From NCBI GenBank assembly GCA_024752435.1, contig CP103024.1, positions 372,001-436,000 on the forward strand: a stretch of 64,000 nt of DNA, given 5' to 3'. This DNA comes from Allantophomopsis cytisporea. Its lineage: Eukaryota; Ascomycota; Leotiomycetes; Phacidiales; Phacidiaceae. Made by a program: the position numbers and the translations under genes. This document shows positions 24,079 to 35,063 of this stretch, one piece after another. Each line of letters starts with the position of its first letter. Positions within the stretch are counted from its first letter, which is position 1. The notes under the pieces were generated by a model, which was given only the letters and a program-made list of their open reading frames with translations, was not told the DNA's origin and did no database searches.

Positions 24079-24625
24079 ATGGCAACCGCAGAGACTGTTG
24101 AACTTGGCCCCCCTCATTTTCCAAAAGAGGAGTCAATCATTGCCTTCAAGGAGATTGAGGTTGATGTGAAGAGACACCTTCAACACTTACGCCATGAGAC
24201 AAATAGTAATATAGAGCGGACCGCTTTCAGTACTTAAATGCTGACAATCTCATAGAGCATGAACCCGAGTTCTTTGCAGCTGTCGCAGACCTCTCTGATC
24301 ATCAGCTTACAAACTTCTCCAGTATGCGTCCTTTTTCTCTTCTTTTCTCTTCAGGTTTTGATTTGTGGAACTTATTAACATCTTAATAGGCAAGGACTTG
24401 ACCCTTGTTCGAGTAGCCAATTCAGCATACGGACTCCATTTGTTTGGAAAAGTTGCCTTACCAGAGACTGGTGGGAGGCTATGCATCCATTTTAGAGCCT
24501 ACAACACGGGCGAATTACACAAGTTCCACAGTATTCACACTGAGGAGATTACAGAGGCAGATGGAAACAAGAAGTTCAGAGCTATATTCACACAAGATGA
24601 TCCTCTCGTGTGGTTCGATGCGTAG
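24079..24625 (+). CDS. Small protein of unknown function
   Basis: Three exons, 24079-24205, 24256-24321, 24390-24625, with introns of 50 and 68 nt, both phase 1; 142 residues. The N-terminal part is acidic and helical (FKEIEVDVKRHLQHLR), followed by EPEFFAAVADLSDHQLTNFS. The C-terminal half looks like a small beta-rich domain (LTLVRVANSAYGLHLFGKV, then LCIHFRAYNTGELHKFHSI, ending DDPLVWFDA). No signal peptide or membrane segment. I do not recognise the family. Clean GT..AG borders and continuous frame support a real gene. It ends 169 bp from the convergent MAK21 stop. Confidence 0.68.
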
Positions 24626-24794
24626 GCATTTTCACGTTCACGTGATGTGAACCTCGGTCCGTGAGGACTGAGGACTCGACATTGGTACCAAGAGAGCAAT
24701 TTTTTGATCTTTGATATAAGTTTTAAAAAATAACAACGAATGCAATTTGCATCAGTTTCAAGCGCCAAAATATGCTATGTGATTTGACTCGGTC

Positions 24795-27700
24795 TTAGGC
24801 ACCCTGATCAGCGTCATCATCCACCATCATCGCTGCGTAGTCATCCGCGGATGCAAATGTTGGCAAGCTCTTCATCATCTTTCTCCTCTTCTTGCTTGCA
24901 GACTCCTCCTTGACCTCCGCTTCTGCCGGCTTGGCAGTCTCAAGTTCTTGGTTGAAGAGGTCGTCTATGTCCGAGCCTGCTTCCTCCCCACTTCCTACCA
25001 GATCCTCCTCATCCTCATCAAATAGACCTGCACCACTATCGCCAGATGCATCGGAAGCCGCATCATCATCAATCTCCACGTCGACACCCCCATCACCAGA
25101 TCCAGCATCCTCGTCATCGTCCTCAGAGTCATCCAGATCAAGCATATCCAGATCACTATCATCATCACTATTGCCTTCGACCTCGGGCCTCGAGTCCACG
25201 AGTGCTTGCCAGATCTCATCCTCGTTCTCGTCTTCCTCATCTTCTTCATCGGACGGCTTCTTTTCAGAGAGTTTCTTTTGGTTTTGTTTGCCCTTTCCAA
25301 TCTGACTGAAGTATTTGTGGAAGAATACCTCATCGACAGCAACGTCTTCTGCCTTCTTTCTCCAAAAGGCTTCCGAGTTGACTGGCTGCTGGGACTTACC
25401 AGCCATACGGTTTGAAACGAGCACAGATCTTGAATCTCCACCTGCAAGAGGCTGCATAATGGATGTACCACGGGGTCCGCCGGCGGCAGCCTTGGCGTTT
25501 CGGTACACGAAACGGTCCAAGAAGTGGATGAGTGTATGAGATGCAAGATCTGGCTTGGCCGGCATTTCCGTGCCGTTTAAAAGGCGTGTGGCAAACATAG
25601 ATACAGATGGATGGAAATGGGCGAGGAATGGGAGAATCTCCCAAAGACAGCTCTTATCAGCATTGCTGTGTTCCGGATCTCTCTTGCGTCCGTCATAAGT
25701 AGTGCTCTTTGCAGCTGAAGCAGCTTTTCGGTCCGGGTGAACTTGGTCGACCAACGATAGAAGTTCGGCACCATCATCCTCTGGGACATCTCGAAAGACC
25801 TCCTCATCCTCCTCATCTTCTTCCTCGGGGTTCGTGATAAGTGTCTTGAGACTAGGGAAGGTTAATTCCAATTCTCTCAGAAGATACAGTACTCCGCACA
25901 CGAAAGGTGGTTGATGGAGAGTAATAATCTGAAGAAGTCTCTTTGCGAAAGCCTTCACCCGTTTGACATTCAAATCAGCCTTCAATGCCCTGTACAGAAG
26001 GTTGAGATAGAGAGCATGTTTTGAAGAGTTCAATAGACGTGGGTCCAGAAGTGATTCGTAAAGGGTACGGTAAAATCTCTCCTGTGCTAGATTCTTTAAT
26101 GAAGCAAGCTGCTGAATCAACATAAGAGCTTGGATACTGGTGTTGAAATTAGAAGAGTGGGTGATTCTGAAAAGAGTATCCATGTGTTTCTCTAGACTGG
26201 ATTTCAAAGTTGTCAGTCACTTGGTCATTTGTAGGTTACATGGGCAGTACTTACGTGGCATCATCTGTCTGGGCAAAGGGGAATGCTCGGTTGACTCCAG
26301 TCAAGACAGCGGATATCATCTTTTCAGTAGTTTCCTCACTGGCTTGCTTGGCCTCTTCCTCCTTGGTAGCCTTTTGCAAAGCCTTTTTGCCTTTCTGACC
26401 ACCACCTCCTTGAACTTGACCCTTCTTGTTCATAACAGGACCTGCTGATATTTTTGGAGCTTCTGGTTTCTTCAGGAGGCTGACGAAAAGTCCGAAGTAG
26501 ATACTTAAAAGCTTGCGGGCAACTGCCTCTTCTTTGCCACTCAAAATCGTCTGATTGAGCGTATTGATAGCATAGTACTTAGCATGTGAGCTTTGCCCAG
26601 GGCGCAGAAGTAGTTCGTTCTCAATCGAGTTGACAATGATGGGCTTCATAAGCGGGTGGGTTGTCTGTAACTGCAGTATCAGATAGGAAGTTCGTGATGC
26701 AATTTTCTTGTCTGGGTCTCCAAGCTTATTGACGAGAAGACGAAGCAAGTTTGACTCTTGCTCTGGTTTCTCCTTCAACAGCTCATAAACATAGTTCACT
26801 GCACGTCCACGTGCGTATTCAACCTCGTCGCTACACCATCCCTCAAGGACCTTCAGCATCTCAAAATAAATGTCTTTAAGCCAGTCTTCATAGGCCCAGG
26901 AAATCAAATGAGCTTTTGTGATGGCGCCTGGTAATGGGTCGCCTTCCCTCCAGCTAGAAATCGGATGTTCTTCAAGAGTGCCCAAAAGTCCAGGCTGGTT
27001 TCCAAATGCACGCAATCGACGATCGGCTGGTAGGACCACACCTACACCCAAAAGATCCTTCATGGCTCCAAGAGCTGTCACTGCTTGTCCACGAGAACGC
27101 TTCTTCGCAAGTGCAAGTAAGCTCTCAAATGACTTCGTAGTGTGCACCGGAGACTCTTGCACAACCAGTGTTAAAGCTGAGACTTTATCGGACAATGTTC
27201 CTGAAGACATGATTGTCGACAAGAATCTATGCGAAGATGTGGAGGAGAGGTTTTTTGATGCATAGAGCGCAGCATCGGCCTCCAAGAGACTATTAGCATA
27301 CTTTCTCAGTGCATCAACCATGGCTCTATTTGGTGCAGACTCTAAGGCATCGGGGCTGGGAAGTGGTGCTAGTTCGGCGGCGTGCCAGTCTGGCCGGGCT
27401 TCAAAAACCTGTTAGAATCAGTCAGCCTTGTATAAATGGTAGTTGAGCTCTACATACCAGGCGGTTGGGGTCTTTTGGCTTTGGAGCCTCTGGTGCAGGC
27501 TTGGATGATGAAGCCTTCTCAATCGCAGGCGTCTTCAGAGGAGTTGACGTTTCCTCGTCTGAGACATCGGCGTCTGATCCATCCTCCCATTCCTCATTTT
27601 CCTCCTCCAGCTCTTCCTCTTCGTCGGCGCCATTCTCATCGACAGCCTCGTCGGAGCTGTCATCTGCCACCTGGCCTTCAATCCCAAGGCCAGCAACAAA

Positions 27701-28183
27701 CTGAGCAAGGTCTTTCTTGAAGGATTTGTCCGACGTTTTCGTAGATTCCTTCACAAGTTCTTCCTCGTCGTCAGAGGCAGCATCAGCTATGAGATCAAGG
27801 TCTTCTTCTGTTCCTCCTAACGCCAAAATTTCCTGTAAAAGTGCGGCTCTCTCGTCTGTTGGAGTGACATCATTTGACTTCTTTGATCCCTTCTTCTCGG
27901 TATCCTTCACATTTCCTCGCGCATCTCTTTTCTTTCCGAGGGACGAGCCGTTTCCTTCCTTCTTATCAGTTGTTTTGCTAGACTTTTCTTTTTGAGACTT
28001 GGCGCTCTTTCCAGTGCTGGTTTTGCTGGCATCTTTGTCGGTCTTGGGTTTGGTCTTATCGAAACCTTTCTCGATCTTTTCCGTAAGGGCGTTCAACGCG
28101 TTCTCATCAAAATTTGGAAAGCCTTTGGATGCTTCAGCACCTGCAGACTGAATATTTGTGATTTTGTTGTTACGTTTCCCCAT
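24795..28183 (-). CDS. MAK21: Ribosome biogenesis protein Mak21/Noc1 (CBF domain)
   Basis: Nucleolar Noc1, partner of Noc2 in early 60S precursor assembly and export. Exons on the minus strand: 28183-27458, 27408-26255, 26196-24795 (introns of 49 and 58 nt), 1093 residues, close to the yeast 1025. The N-terminus is Lys-rich then strongly acidic (about residues 130-220). The conserved core begins with NRL-VFEARPDWHAAELAPLP and has helical repeats (LKDIYFEMLKVLEGWC, ASRTSYLILQLQTTHPLM). The CBF/Noc domain starts at about residue 627 (LEKHMDTLFRITHSSNFNTS, SIQALMLIQQL, LNLLYRALKADLN, RELELTFPSLK), followed by ILPFLAHFHPSVSMFATRLL and the EAFWRKKAEDVAVDEVFFHK block. The C-terminal ~170 residues are almost entirely Asp/Glu/Ser, typical of nucleolar factors. 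Divergent from the prolyl-tRNA synthetase gene. Confidence 0.94.
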
Positions 28184-28720
28184 CTTGTCGCATGCAGTGA
28201 AGAATTTGTCCCACGTATGGCTCGGTGAGACGGATTCGTAGATGCAGAACGCTTGATGTAATTATTTGGGGTGAATGCTTGTGATTTTTATCACAGCCTT
28301 GTCCATGAAATTTCGAAATCTTCAGTACCGCGAAGGAATTTTTTCCCGAGCTTTGCACTCGCGTGGCTCGCCAAAACCTGCCACATCTGAACAACACGAA
28401 TAATATTTTGTGAGGCAAGTATCATCCAATGTGGTTCATCAGTTCCAATTGTATGCTTCACTCTTAGGAAACTGATTTATGTTTCCTGGATGACTCTGCC
28501 TTTTCTCTACCTATCAAAGACATATATTGTGTACAGCCCCTAGTCGTCTTTCCTAATCTTACAGCGGATATATCACAGCTTGCATACAGAGCGCAAAAGA
28601 GCAAGTGTGTTCATCTGTCTGTCATCTCGTCATTCGTGTCGCCAGAATTAATATTCTATGTTCCGAAAGATCACGGTTCTTTTCAATTGACGTGGAGATA
28701 CTAGCATAGAAACACCCACA
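28184..28720. promoter_or_regulatory. Divergent promoter region, MAK21 / prolyl-tRNA synthetase
   Basis: 537 bp between the two start codons, carrying both promoters. No specific binding site is claimed. Reading frames here are short and without features. Confidence 0.45.
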
Positions 28721-31099
28721 ATGTTCACCCCTCGTCGATGTGCCATGTTCACTAGATCTCTTCTTAAGTGTTCATTACCATCACATGACTCACTACTTCG
28801 GGCTCAAATATCGCGGATTTCAAGGCGTATGATCTCATTAGAAGCATCTGCGAAGGTACTATCATGACAAACAACCGTGTTCTTGCAGGTTTGTTCCAGG
28901 TATAGGAGCTAATTCGACCTGCCTTAGCTCGATGATAGAGCTGAGTTAGACCGACTATCAACACAAATGAAGGTAACGTTGAGACACTCTTGCAACCTTT
29001 ACCTGCATATGATCCTGTAGCTTTTGACACGAATTATCTAGCTTCAGCATGATCGTAGAGTACGACTATCCAAATTATGGGCTCCCACTGGTGGTATCGC
29101 GGAGGCAGATGGTGAAGGTGTGTGCTTTCATATCTACGGGATAGGTCCTACTACTGACTACTGTCAGATGCACATGCAAAGCTGATACGTGCTGGGTACA
29201 TCCGCCAGGTAAGCTCTTAGACATCTTTTAATTTACTTCTGCCCTCGCCGTCTCAACTAACCACAAGTAAGGCACATTCTGGCATTTTTCATTTCTTACC
29301 ATTAGGACGCAGAATTCAGGAGAAGGTCGAGGCATTGATTGACAAGCACATGGAGATGCTTGGTAAGTCAAAACCATTCACAAATCATACTTGATACTAA
29401 GACATGCAGGGGCTTCAAAACTCTCCTTATCATCAATTTCATCAGAGGATTTATGGCGTCAGAGCGGTCGACTCAATAAGGCTTCTTCCGAAGTAAGTTG
29501 TATTCGAAAATATATCTCTCTTTAGTCTGACAGTTTCTGTAGTTATTTCATTTTTCAGACAGAAAGGATGTTGGTTACTTACTTTCCCCGACCCACGAAG
29601 AAGAAATTACCTCACTCGTAGCCAACACCATCAAATCTTACAAGGAGCTTCCACTACGTTTATATCAGATCTGTATGTCAATCCTGAGGATCATAGAAAG
29701 ACCAATTATTGATATGAACTTTCAAGCTAGGAAATATCGGGACGAGCTGAGACCCCGACATGGTCTTCTCCGATCACGTGAATTCGTGATGAAAGATCTC
29801 TACACATTCGATCTTAATAAGCAGCTTGCACTCGACACTTACCACCAAGTCCGCGCTGCTTACAAGGCTCTTTTTGATGAGTTGAAGCTACCATATTTAA
29901 TCGCAGAAGCTGACTCGGGGGATATTGGCGGTGATCTCAGCCATGAATTTCATTTCCCAACCGCAATGGGCGAGGACCACATCATCAGCTGCGGAGACTG
30001 CCATTATGTAGCCAACGAAGAGCTCGCAGAGAGTAGGCTGCCACGGCAATCTTTCCAATCTGAGGCCACCAAGGAATGGGCTTTGGCTAGTACTGCATTG
30101 AGGAATAGAGATGCCAGTTCGCCAATAGATGTGGGGCTTTGGAGAGGGATTTCCAAGGATAGGCTCACCTTGGTCAACGTCTGGTTTCCACGAGCTTCGA
30201 GTACAGTTTCGAGAGAAGCAGAAGTAAATCCTCATACAATCAAAAGGCTTGTTCCGGATTTGCATTCAGGCGTAGAGGATCCTGTTTCGTTGTGGACTGC
30301 AGCAACGCAGGATGCTAAAATTCAGCGAAAATTGATCAATATTGTCGATTCTCGCGTGCCTTTATCTTTCCATGCAGCTCTTGAGGCTGGCCATGCTGGT
30401 ATACCTCAAAAGCCATCTGTGGATATTTTGAACTCTGCCATAACTACGACGAATATCACGCAATCTCCTCATGGCGAGCCCTTAGACCTACTTCGAATCC
30501 GTCCCGGAGACGCTTGTCCACGTTGCGAGACGGGTTCGTTGAGAGTAGAAAAGGCAATCGAGTTAGGGCATACCTTCTATTTGGGTACAAAGTACAGTGC
30601 ACCTCTGGAGGCTGTTGTTGCTGTTCCACAAAAGCTCTTTGATTCAAATGACGGCGCATCTCCGCACGGACAAAAGGGAAATGGAGACTCGGCTCAAAAA
30701 GCGATACAAATGGGCTGCCACGGCATTGGAGTCTCACGAATGATTGCTGCTGTTGCCGAGACCCTTTGTGATGAGCGTGGGCTCAATTGGCCCCGAGTAA
30801 TGGCCCCATATGAGATCATTGTCGTCCCTGGGAAAGGTCTTGATACCGAGGCTACTACTATCTACGATCTGCTGGATGCTGAAGTGGCGAAGGGCGATGT
30901 TATATTGGATGATCGAACCTTGCAATTCCCGTGGAAAATGAGGGATGCTGATCAGTCTGGTTATCCTATTATGGTCATTGTAGGAAGAGGATGGAGTAAA
31001 GGTCTCTGCGAGGTACAGTGTCGGCGGTTGAATGTACGTCAAGAAGTACCAGTGACCGGGCTTGGGTCATATGTGCAGTCTCTCTTGGTGCGTTTGTAG
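28721..31099 (+). CDS. AIM10: Prolyl-tRNA synthetase, bacterial/organellar type
   Basis: Charges mitochondrial tRNA-Pro. Seven exons as reconstructed: 28721-28855, 29048-29117, 29168-29208, 29272-29362, 29410-29492, 29543-29672, 29727-31099; 640 residues with consistent phases. The start has an Arg-rich, acid-poor leader (MFTPRRCAMFTRSLLKCSLP) fitting mitochondrial import. Class II signatures: SKLWAPTGG, HAKLIRAGYIRQ-AHSGIFHFLPLG (motif 1 region), the PTHEEEITSLV motif, motif 2 YRDELRPRHGLLRSREFVMK, and motif 3 near GCHGIGVSRMIAAVAE. The C-terminal anticodon domain begins APYEIIVVPG. The insertion domain between motifs 2 and 3 identifies the bacterial-type lineage. Intron 1 (192 nt) is longer than the rest and its acceptor at 29047 is my least certain border; the acceptor of exon 7 (AAG, 29726) is supported by the SRKYRDE junction. 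Confidence 0.92.
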
Positions 31100-31421
31100 C
31101 TGTAAATTTAGGTTTTCAGATATTGGCATGGTTTTTCTACTGGAAAATTTTTGTTCGTTACTGCTCTAAATCTTACATACTATAACTTCTCGATTCGGAT
31201 TTTTGCTCCCGCAAAGGATTGTGAGAAGGAGTTTCGACTAAACAGTATCATGTTAAGGTATTCACTGATAATGTCCTGCACCAACCAGTACAAGATTTTC
31301 CGTTCGGGCGCTATGATCTTTAATCTCAGACTAGTATCCATTCCTTTTTATATCAATACGCGAAATAACCTCATTCCAGTCTCGGCTATGACTTCTTGAC
31401 CTCGGGTCAGTCTTTGACAGC
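31100..31421. other. Convergent 3' region, ProRS / sirtuin
   Basis: 322 bp between two convergent stop codons; 3' UTRs only. Nothing else seen. Confidence 0.4.
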
Positions 31422-32752
31422 CTAATTTTCTAAGACTCCCTCAAATAAGATGGGTAGAATTTCTGCTGCGTCTCCCTGAAATATCCAATCCCCAACTCTA
31501 AGACTCCCGGAGTTTCTTAGGTGATGGCGATCCATGTTTATCACCGCAATCCTTGCACCTTTAGACCTCGCGCGATGAATATAACTTGCAGCTGGCCAGA
31601 CCTCGGCGGTGGTACCAATCACCATCATAAGATCAATCCTCTTGGACTCCTCCATCCATGTATCCACGGCGTTGATAGTTTCGATCGGTAATCTCTCGCC
31701 AAACCAAACTACGCCAGGTCTTAGCAGGCTGTTACATTTAGGACACTTCGGTAACTCCGATGGAGATATCTTTGTGGGTTTTGCTGGCTCTTCAGTCGAA
31801 GAAGTTGAAGAGTCGGTTGGTTTAGAATTATAATTCATTGCTGAATACAAGGCTGAAGTAGCGGCAGATCCGGAATTGTCAGATGTCGATGGTTGAAGAT
31901 CAACGGCAAGAGCTTCGCAGAGCGGATCTGATGTGTTGTCCTTGTCAACATAATCACATAATTCATTGAAGCACTTAATATCCAAAAGAGAACCATGGAG
32001 CAGATGAAGCTGTGATTCGGGATGTTTCGCTCGCGGAGATAGACCTAGTCCAGCTTGTTAGTTATTTTGATGCTCAGGAAATGTCAATATATATTCACTT
32101 CAAAGGACATTTTCTGAAGTCAAATAATTTTTTACTTGCTCTTGAGGACAATTAATAGTAAGAGATCCTGCCTCATAATTCTAATATCTCTATACAACAA
32201 ATCGACCAGGATCGATGATATTAAAGCGCATATTCGAATCGAAACTCAAGAGAACTAGAGAAGACGCTAAACATGATGGCAGTCATTGATATCGAGAGCA
32301 ATACTCATATCGCATATATATATCCATCAAGGACTATGTGCTGGAATTTCAGGAGTTTTACAGGTGCTCATTTGAGAATGTAGATAACTAAAGGAATCTG
32401 TCAACATACCATCAACGTTTTGGCTCAAACATGCAAACCCAGGCTTCTTTCTTGCCAGAGCGGCCAATGTCAAGTGTGCTGGATTTGGTTGCGCTTTTAG
32501 AGCTGTATGTCTTCGATATGCGTAGAATTGCCAGACAAGCCCGGGATCTTTTTCAAAGGCTTCAGGAGTGGCCAAGTCGGTAGCTTTATGACTTTCCCAC
32601 ATACCACCTGCACCTCGGAATGTTGGCAATCCTGATGCAGCAGACAACCCGGCGCCGCACAAAGCAAGTACACGCTTTGAGTGGAAGAGGTGCCTCTGAA
32701 ATTTCCATACGTCGGACTCAGACGCAAATGAATACTCGGATTCTTGAGACAT
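31422..32752 (-). CDS. Class III sirtuin (SIRT5-like NAD+-dependent lysine deacylase)
   Basis: Two exons on the minus strand: 32752-32410 and 32044-31422, 321 residues. NAD site GAGLSAASGLPTFRG (residues 33-47), then SQNVDG-LSPRAKHP at the junction, and catalytic His in QLHLLHGSL (His131). Zn ligands appear as two Cys pairs (CFNELC and CPKC), the RPGVVWFGE block follows, and nucleotide-binding VIGTTAEVWPAA comes next. FYAYRR at 76-81 carries the Tyr-x-x-Arg pair (Tyr77, Arg80) that in SIRT5 selects succinyl/malonyl/glutaryl-lysine, so desuccinylase-type activity is likely. The ~70-residue Ser/Thr-rich insertion between the Zn pairs is unusually long. The intron (365 nt) is also long for this genome. 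An upstream ATG at 32869 would add 39 residues with Arg-rich, presequence-like character (MHCFRSRRIIVLNQLHF), so mitochondrial targeting from the longer form is possible. Confidence 0.9.
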
Positions 32753-33599
32753 GTTCTTCGGGGAGGTGAATAGAAACTTGGCTTGGAAGACATAAAAAGT
32801 AGGAACTGTGGTTGGTGAAAAATGCAATTGATTAAGAACGATGATACGTCTGCTACGGAAGCAGTGCATGATATTTACGTCTTCTTTATGGGATCTTCTG
32901 TCTGCGCTTCTTCTTGATGGCCGCCTACAACCCTAGCCCACTTATAAAAGCAAGGGTTGTTTGATGAGAGAGAATACAGTAGTTATTGAGTGGATGCAAG
33001 TTAGCGCTATAAGAATAAGTAGAGCTGCAGTAAATGTCTCATGTCAAAAGCTGCCATTTTATCGTTCCAATTGTTAATAGCCTCAGCGCAGGCCCTTTGG
33101 AGCACTACTATCAATCCAGGTATGTACCGTACTCGGATAAATAGCTAACAAGACTTAACGTCGGAAGGGGGAAGTAAGTTACGTACAAAGTCTACAATGC
33201 TCCCTCCATATCGCGATGCGCGCGTATCTAAAGGTTCTGCTTTGAAGGACATCCCCAACCTTAGCATAATTAGCTAACATCATCCAGTTTGGTAAATCCG
33301 ACAGTTTGTATAGCAGGCTCACTTTGTTTTCCCATAATGTAGCTCACTTTTATTTGACTGCACCAAATGCTCACCAAATATCAGAGAGGTAGGCAACTAG
33401 GCAGCCAGGGCAATATTTACCCGCGGTAACTACAGGACCCTGCTTCGTTGTAAGTTCGTGACTCATACAAAACGTAGCCTACGGTGAGTGACTGACTTAT
33501 ATCAAGTTTACCTACTGAGTCATAACTAGCTTGGTTGCTTAGCTAAATACAAAGTGACTGTTGCTAAAGGTTTTTTATAGCTTTGACTGGTCAGATATG
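32753..33599. other. Intergenic between sirtuin and AT-rich island
   Basis: Sirtuin promoter and leader on the minus strand up to about 33000; beyond that no gene is seen. Base composition shifts toward AT from about 33500 as the island begins. Confidence 0.4.
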
Positions 33600-33689
33600 T
33601 CCTAGGTTAATTGTAACTAGTAATCAAATCAGGTAGGAATTTATGACATTGTGTTGTAAGTTAGATTCTTTTTAAGTTACGTTACATTT

Positions 33690-33960
33690 ATTAATAGCCT
33701 TTTATTCAACTTTTCTTGCTTCTTTTAAAAGCTCCTAGTTAGCTGTAATTTATTCAAATTGTTGTAAATATAAGCTTATTAGATATAAAGACCTTATATA
33801 CAATACAAGCTTTGTTGGTAGTTAGCTATATAAAGTTTAAACCGGAATATATAACCCTTTAGAACCTATATGCTTTTTATTAAAATTCTTTAAGGCTTTG
33901 GCTAGAGTAATATAACTAGCCAATAAACAACACAGGTATATAAACAATACAGCAAAATTC
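33690..33960 (-). repeat. Partial foldback-unit arm at the left edge of the island
   Basis: Matches the reverse arm and inner part of the units at 37640 and 38550: the words AGCTCCTAGTTAGCTGTA, CTTATTAGATATAAAGACCTTATATA and GGCTAGAGTAATATAACTAG (the last split here as GGCTTTGGCTAGAGTAAT) occur in the same order as near 38690-38890. Heavily mutated; boundaries approximate. Confidence 0.6.
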
Positions 33961-34091
33961 AAATATAACTACTTAGATATATATAACTCTATACAAACTT
34001 ATATAAATCTAAATCCAGCTCTTTTATAGCAATACTAGACTCCTACTTTTTATCCTTATATATATCTAATACATTAATTAGCTTTAATAGT

Positions 34092-34480
34092 AGCTTTTTA
34101 CAATGTTTTTTGTATATAGTTTCTTCTTCTGCTTTTTATACAATCTACAATACTTTTTAAATCGAGTATATAAACTAACTTTGTAATTATATATGCTTTT
34201 CCTTTTGAATATACTTCTTCTAGACTAGCTCTTTATATAACTTAAGTTCCCTTTATATAATTATAAGCTTTATATTCTAAGCTTCAATTATATTGGTTAT
34301 TTACTTAATATACCAATATATAGAAGAAGAAATAGCTAATTAAGCTTTTAATAATATATTATAGATATTATTAGTAGTTTAAAATCTTAGTAGTAATAGT
34401 TTTAAAATAGTACCAACTAGTATTAATAGTTTAAAGCTTTTTAAGCTATTTCTATAACTAGTTATAGTATAATAGGTATT
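34092..34480 (-). repeat. 389-bp inverted repeat, left arm (old pogo transposase fragment)
   Basis: Reads as the reverse complement of 36951-37339, base for base as far as I compared by eye across the whole length, without gaps. Most of it corresponds to the C-terminal coding region of the pogo-type transposase (compare 36470-36760) but is more strongly TA-converted than the copy inside 35064-36937. Confidence 0.85.
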
Positions 34481-35063
34481 TTAAATTAGACTAGTAGTTA
34501 TAGAGTTATAGTTTATTTTAGTTAAAATACTAAATATATTTTATTTGTAGGCTTATATTACTTAAATAGTTACTAGTTATATAACTTGTTTAAATATAAT
34601 ATATATTATTTTGCTAACTTCCTTTTTTAATACTATGTTAAAACTCCTAGCTAGCTCTATATAAGTTACTATATATATAATATTATTAAGATATTGTTAT
34701 TCTATATAACTATTAGCTAATAACTATTCTATATATTAGTTTATAACTAATATAGCTAGTTTATAAATAGTACAAGCCTATAAACAATATAGTATTACCA
34801 ACTTCAACTTTACTATACTAATTTATTTATATTTAATTATACAACTAATATACTAAATAAACATACTATTTCAAATATAATAAATATACTTAATATATAT
34901 ATATTCAAGTTAATTTAAGCTGTTGTATAGTATTTCTAGGTATTTAAGTCAACTCTTTAGTACTAAACTATAAAAAAACTAACTTAAATTAATTTCTACT
35001 AATATTAGCAAATACTTTTAGAAAGAGAAGAATATATTCTATTTTAATAAATTATATATAATA

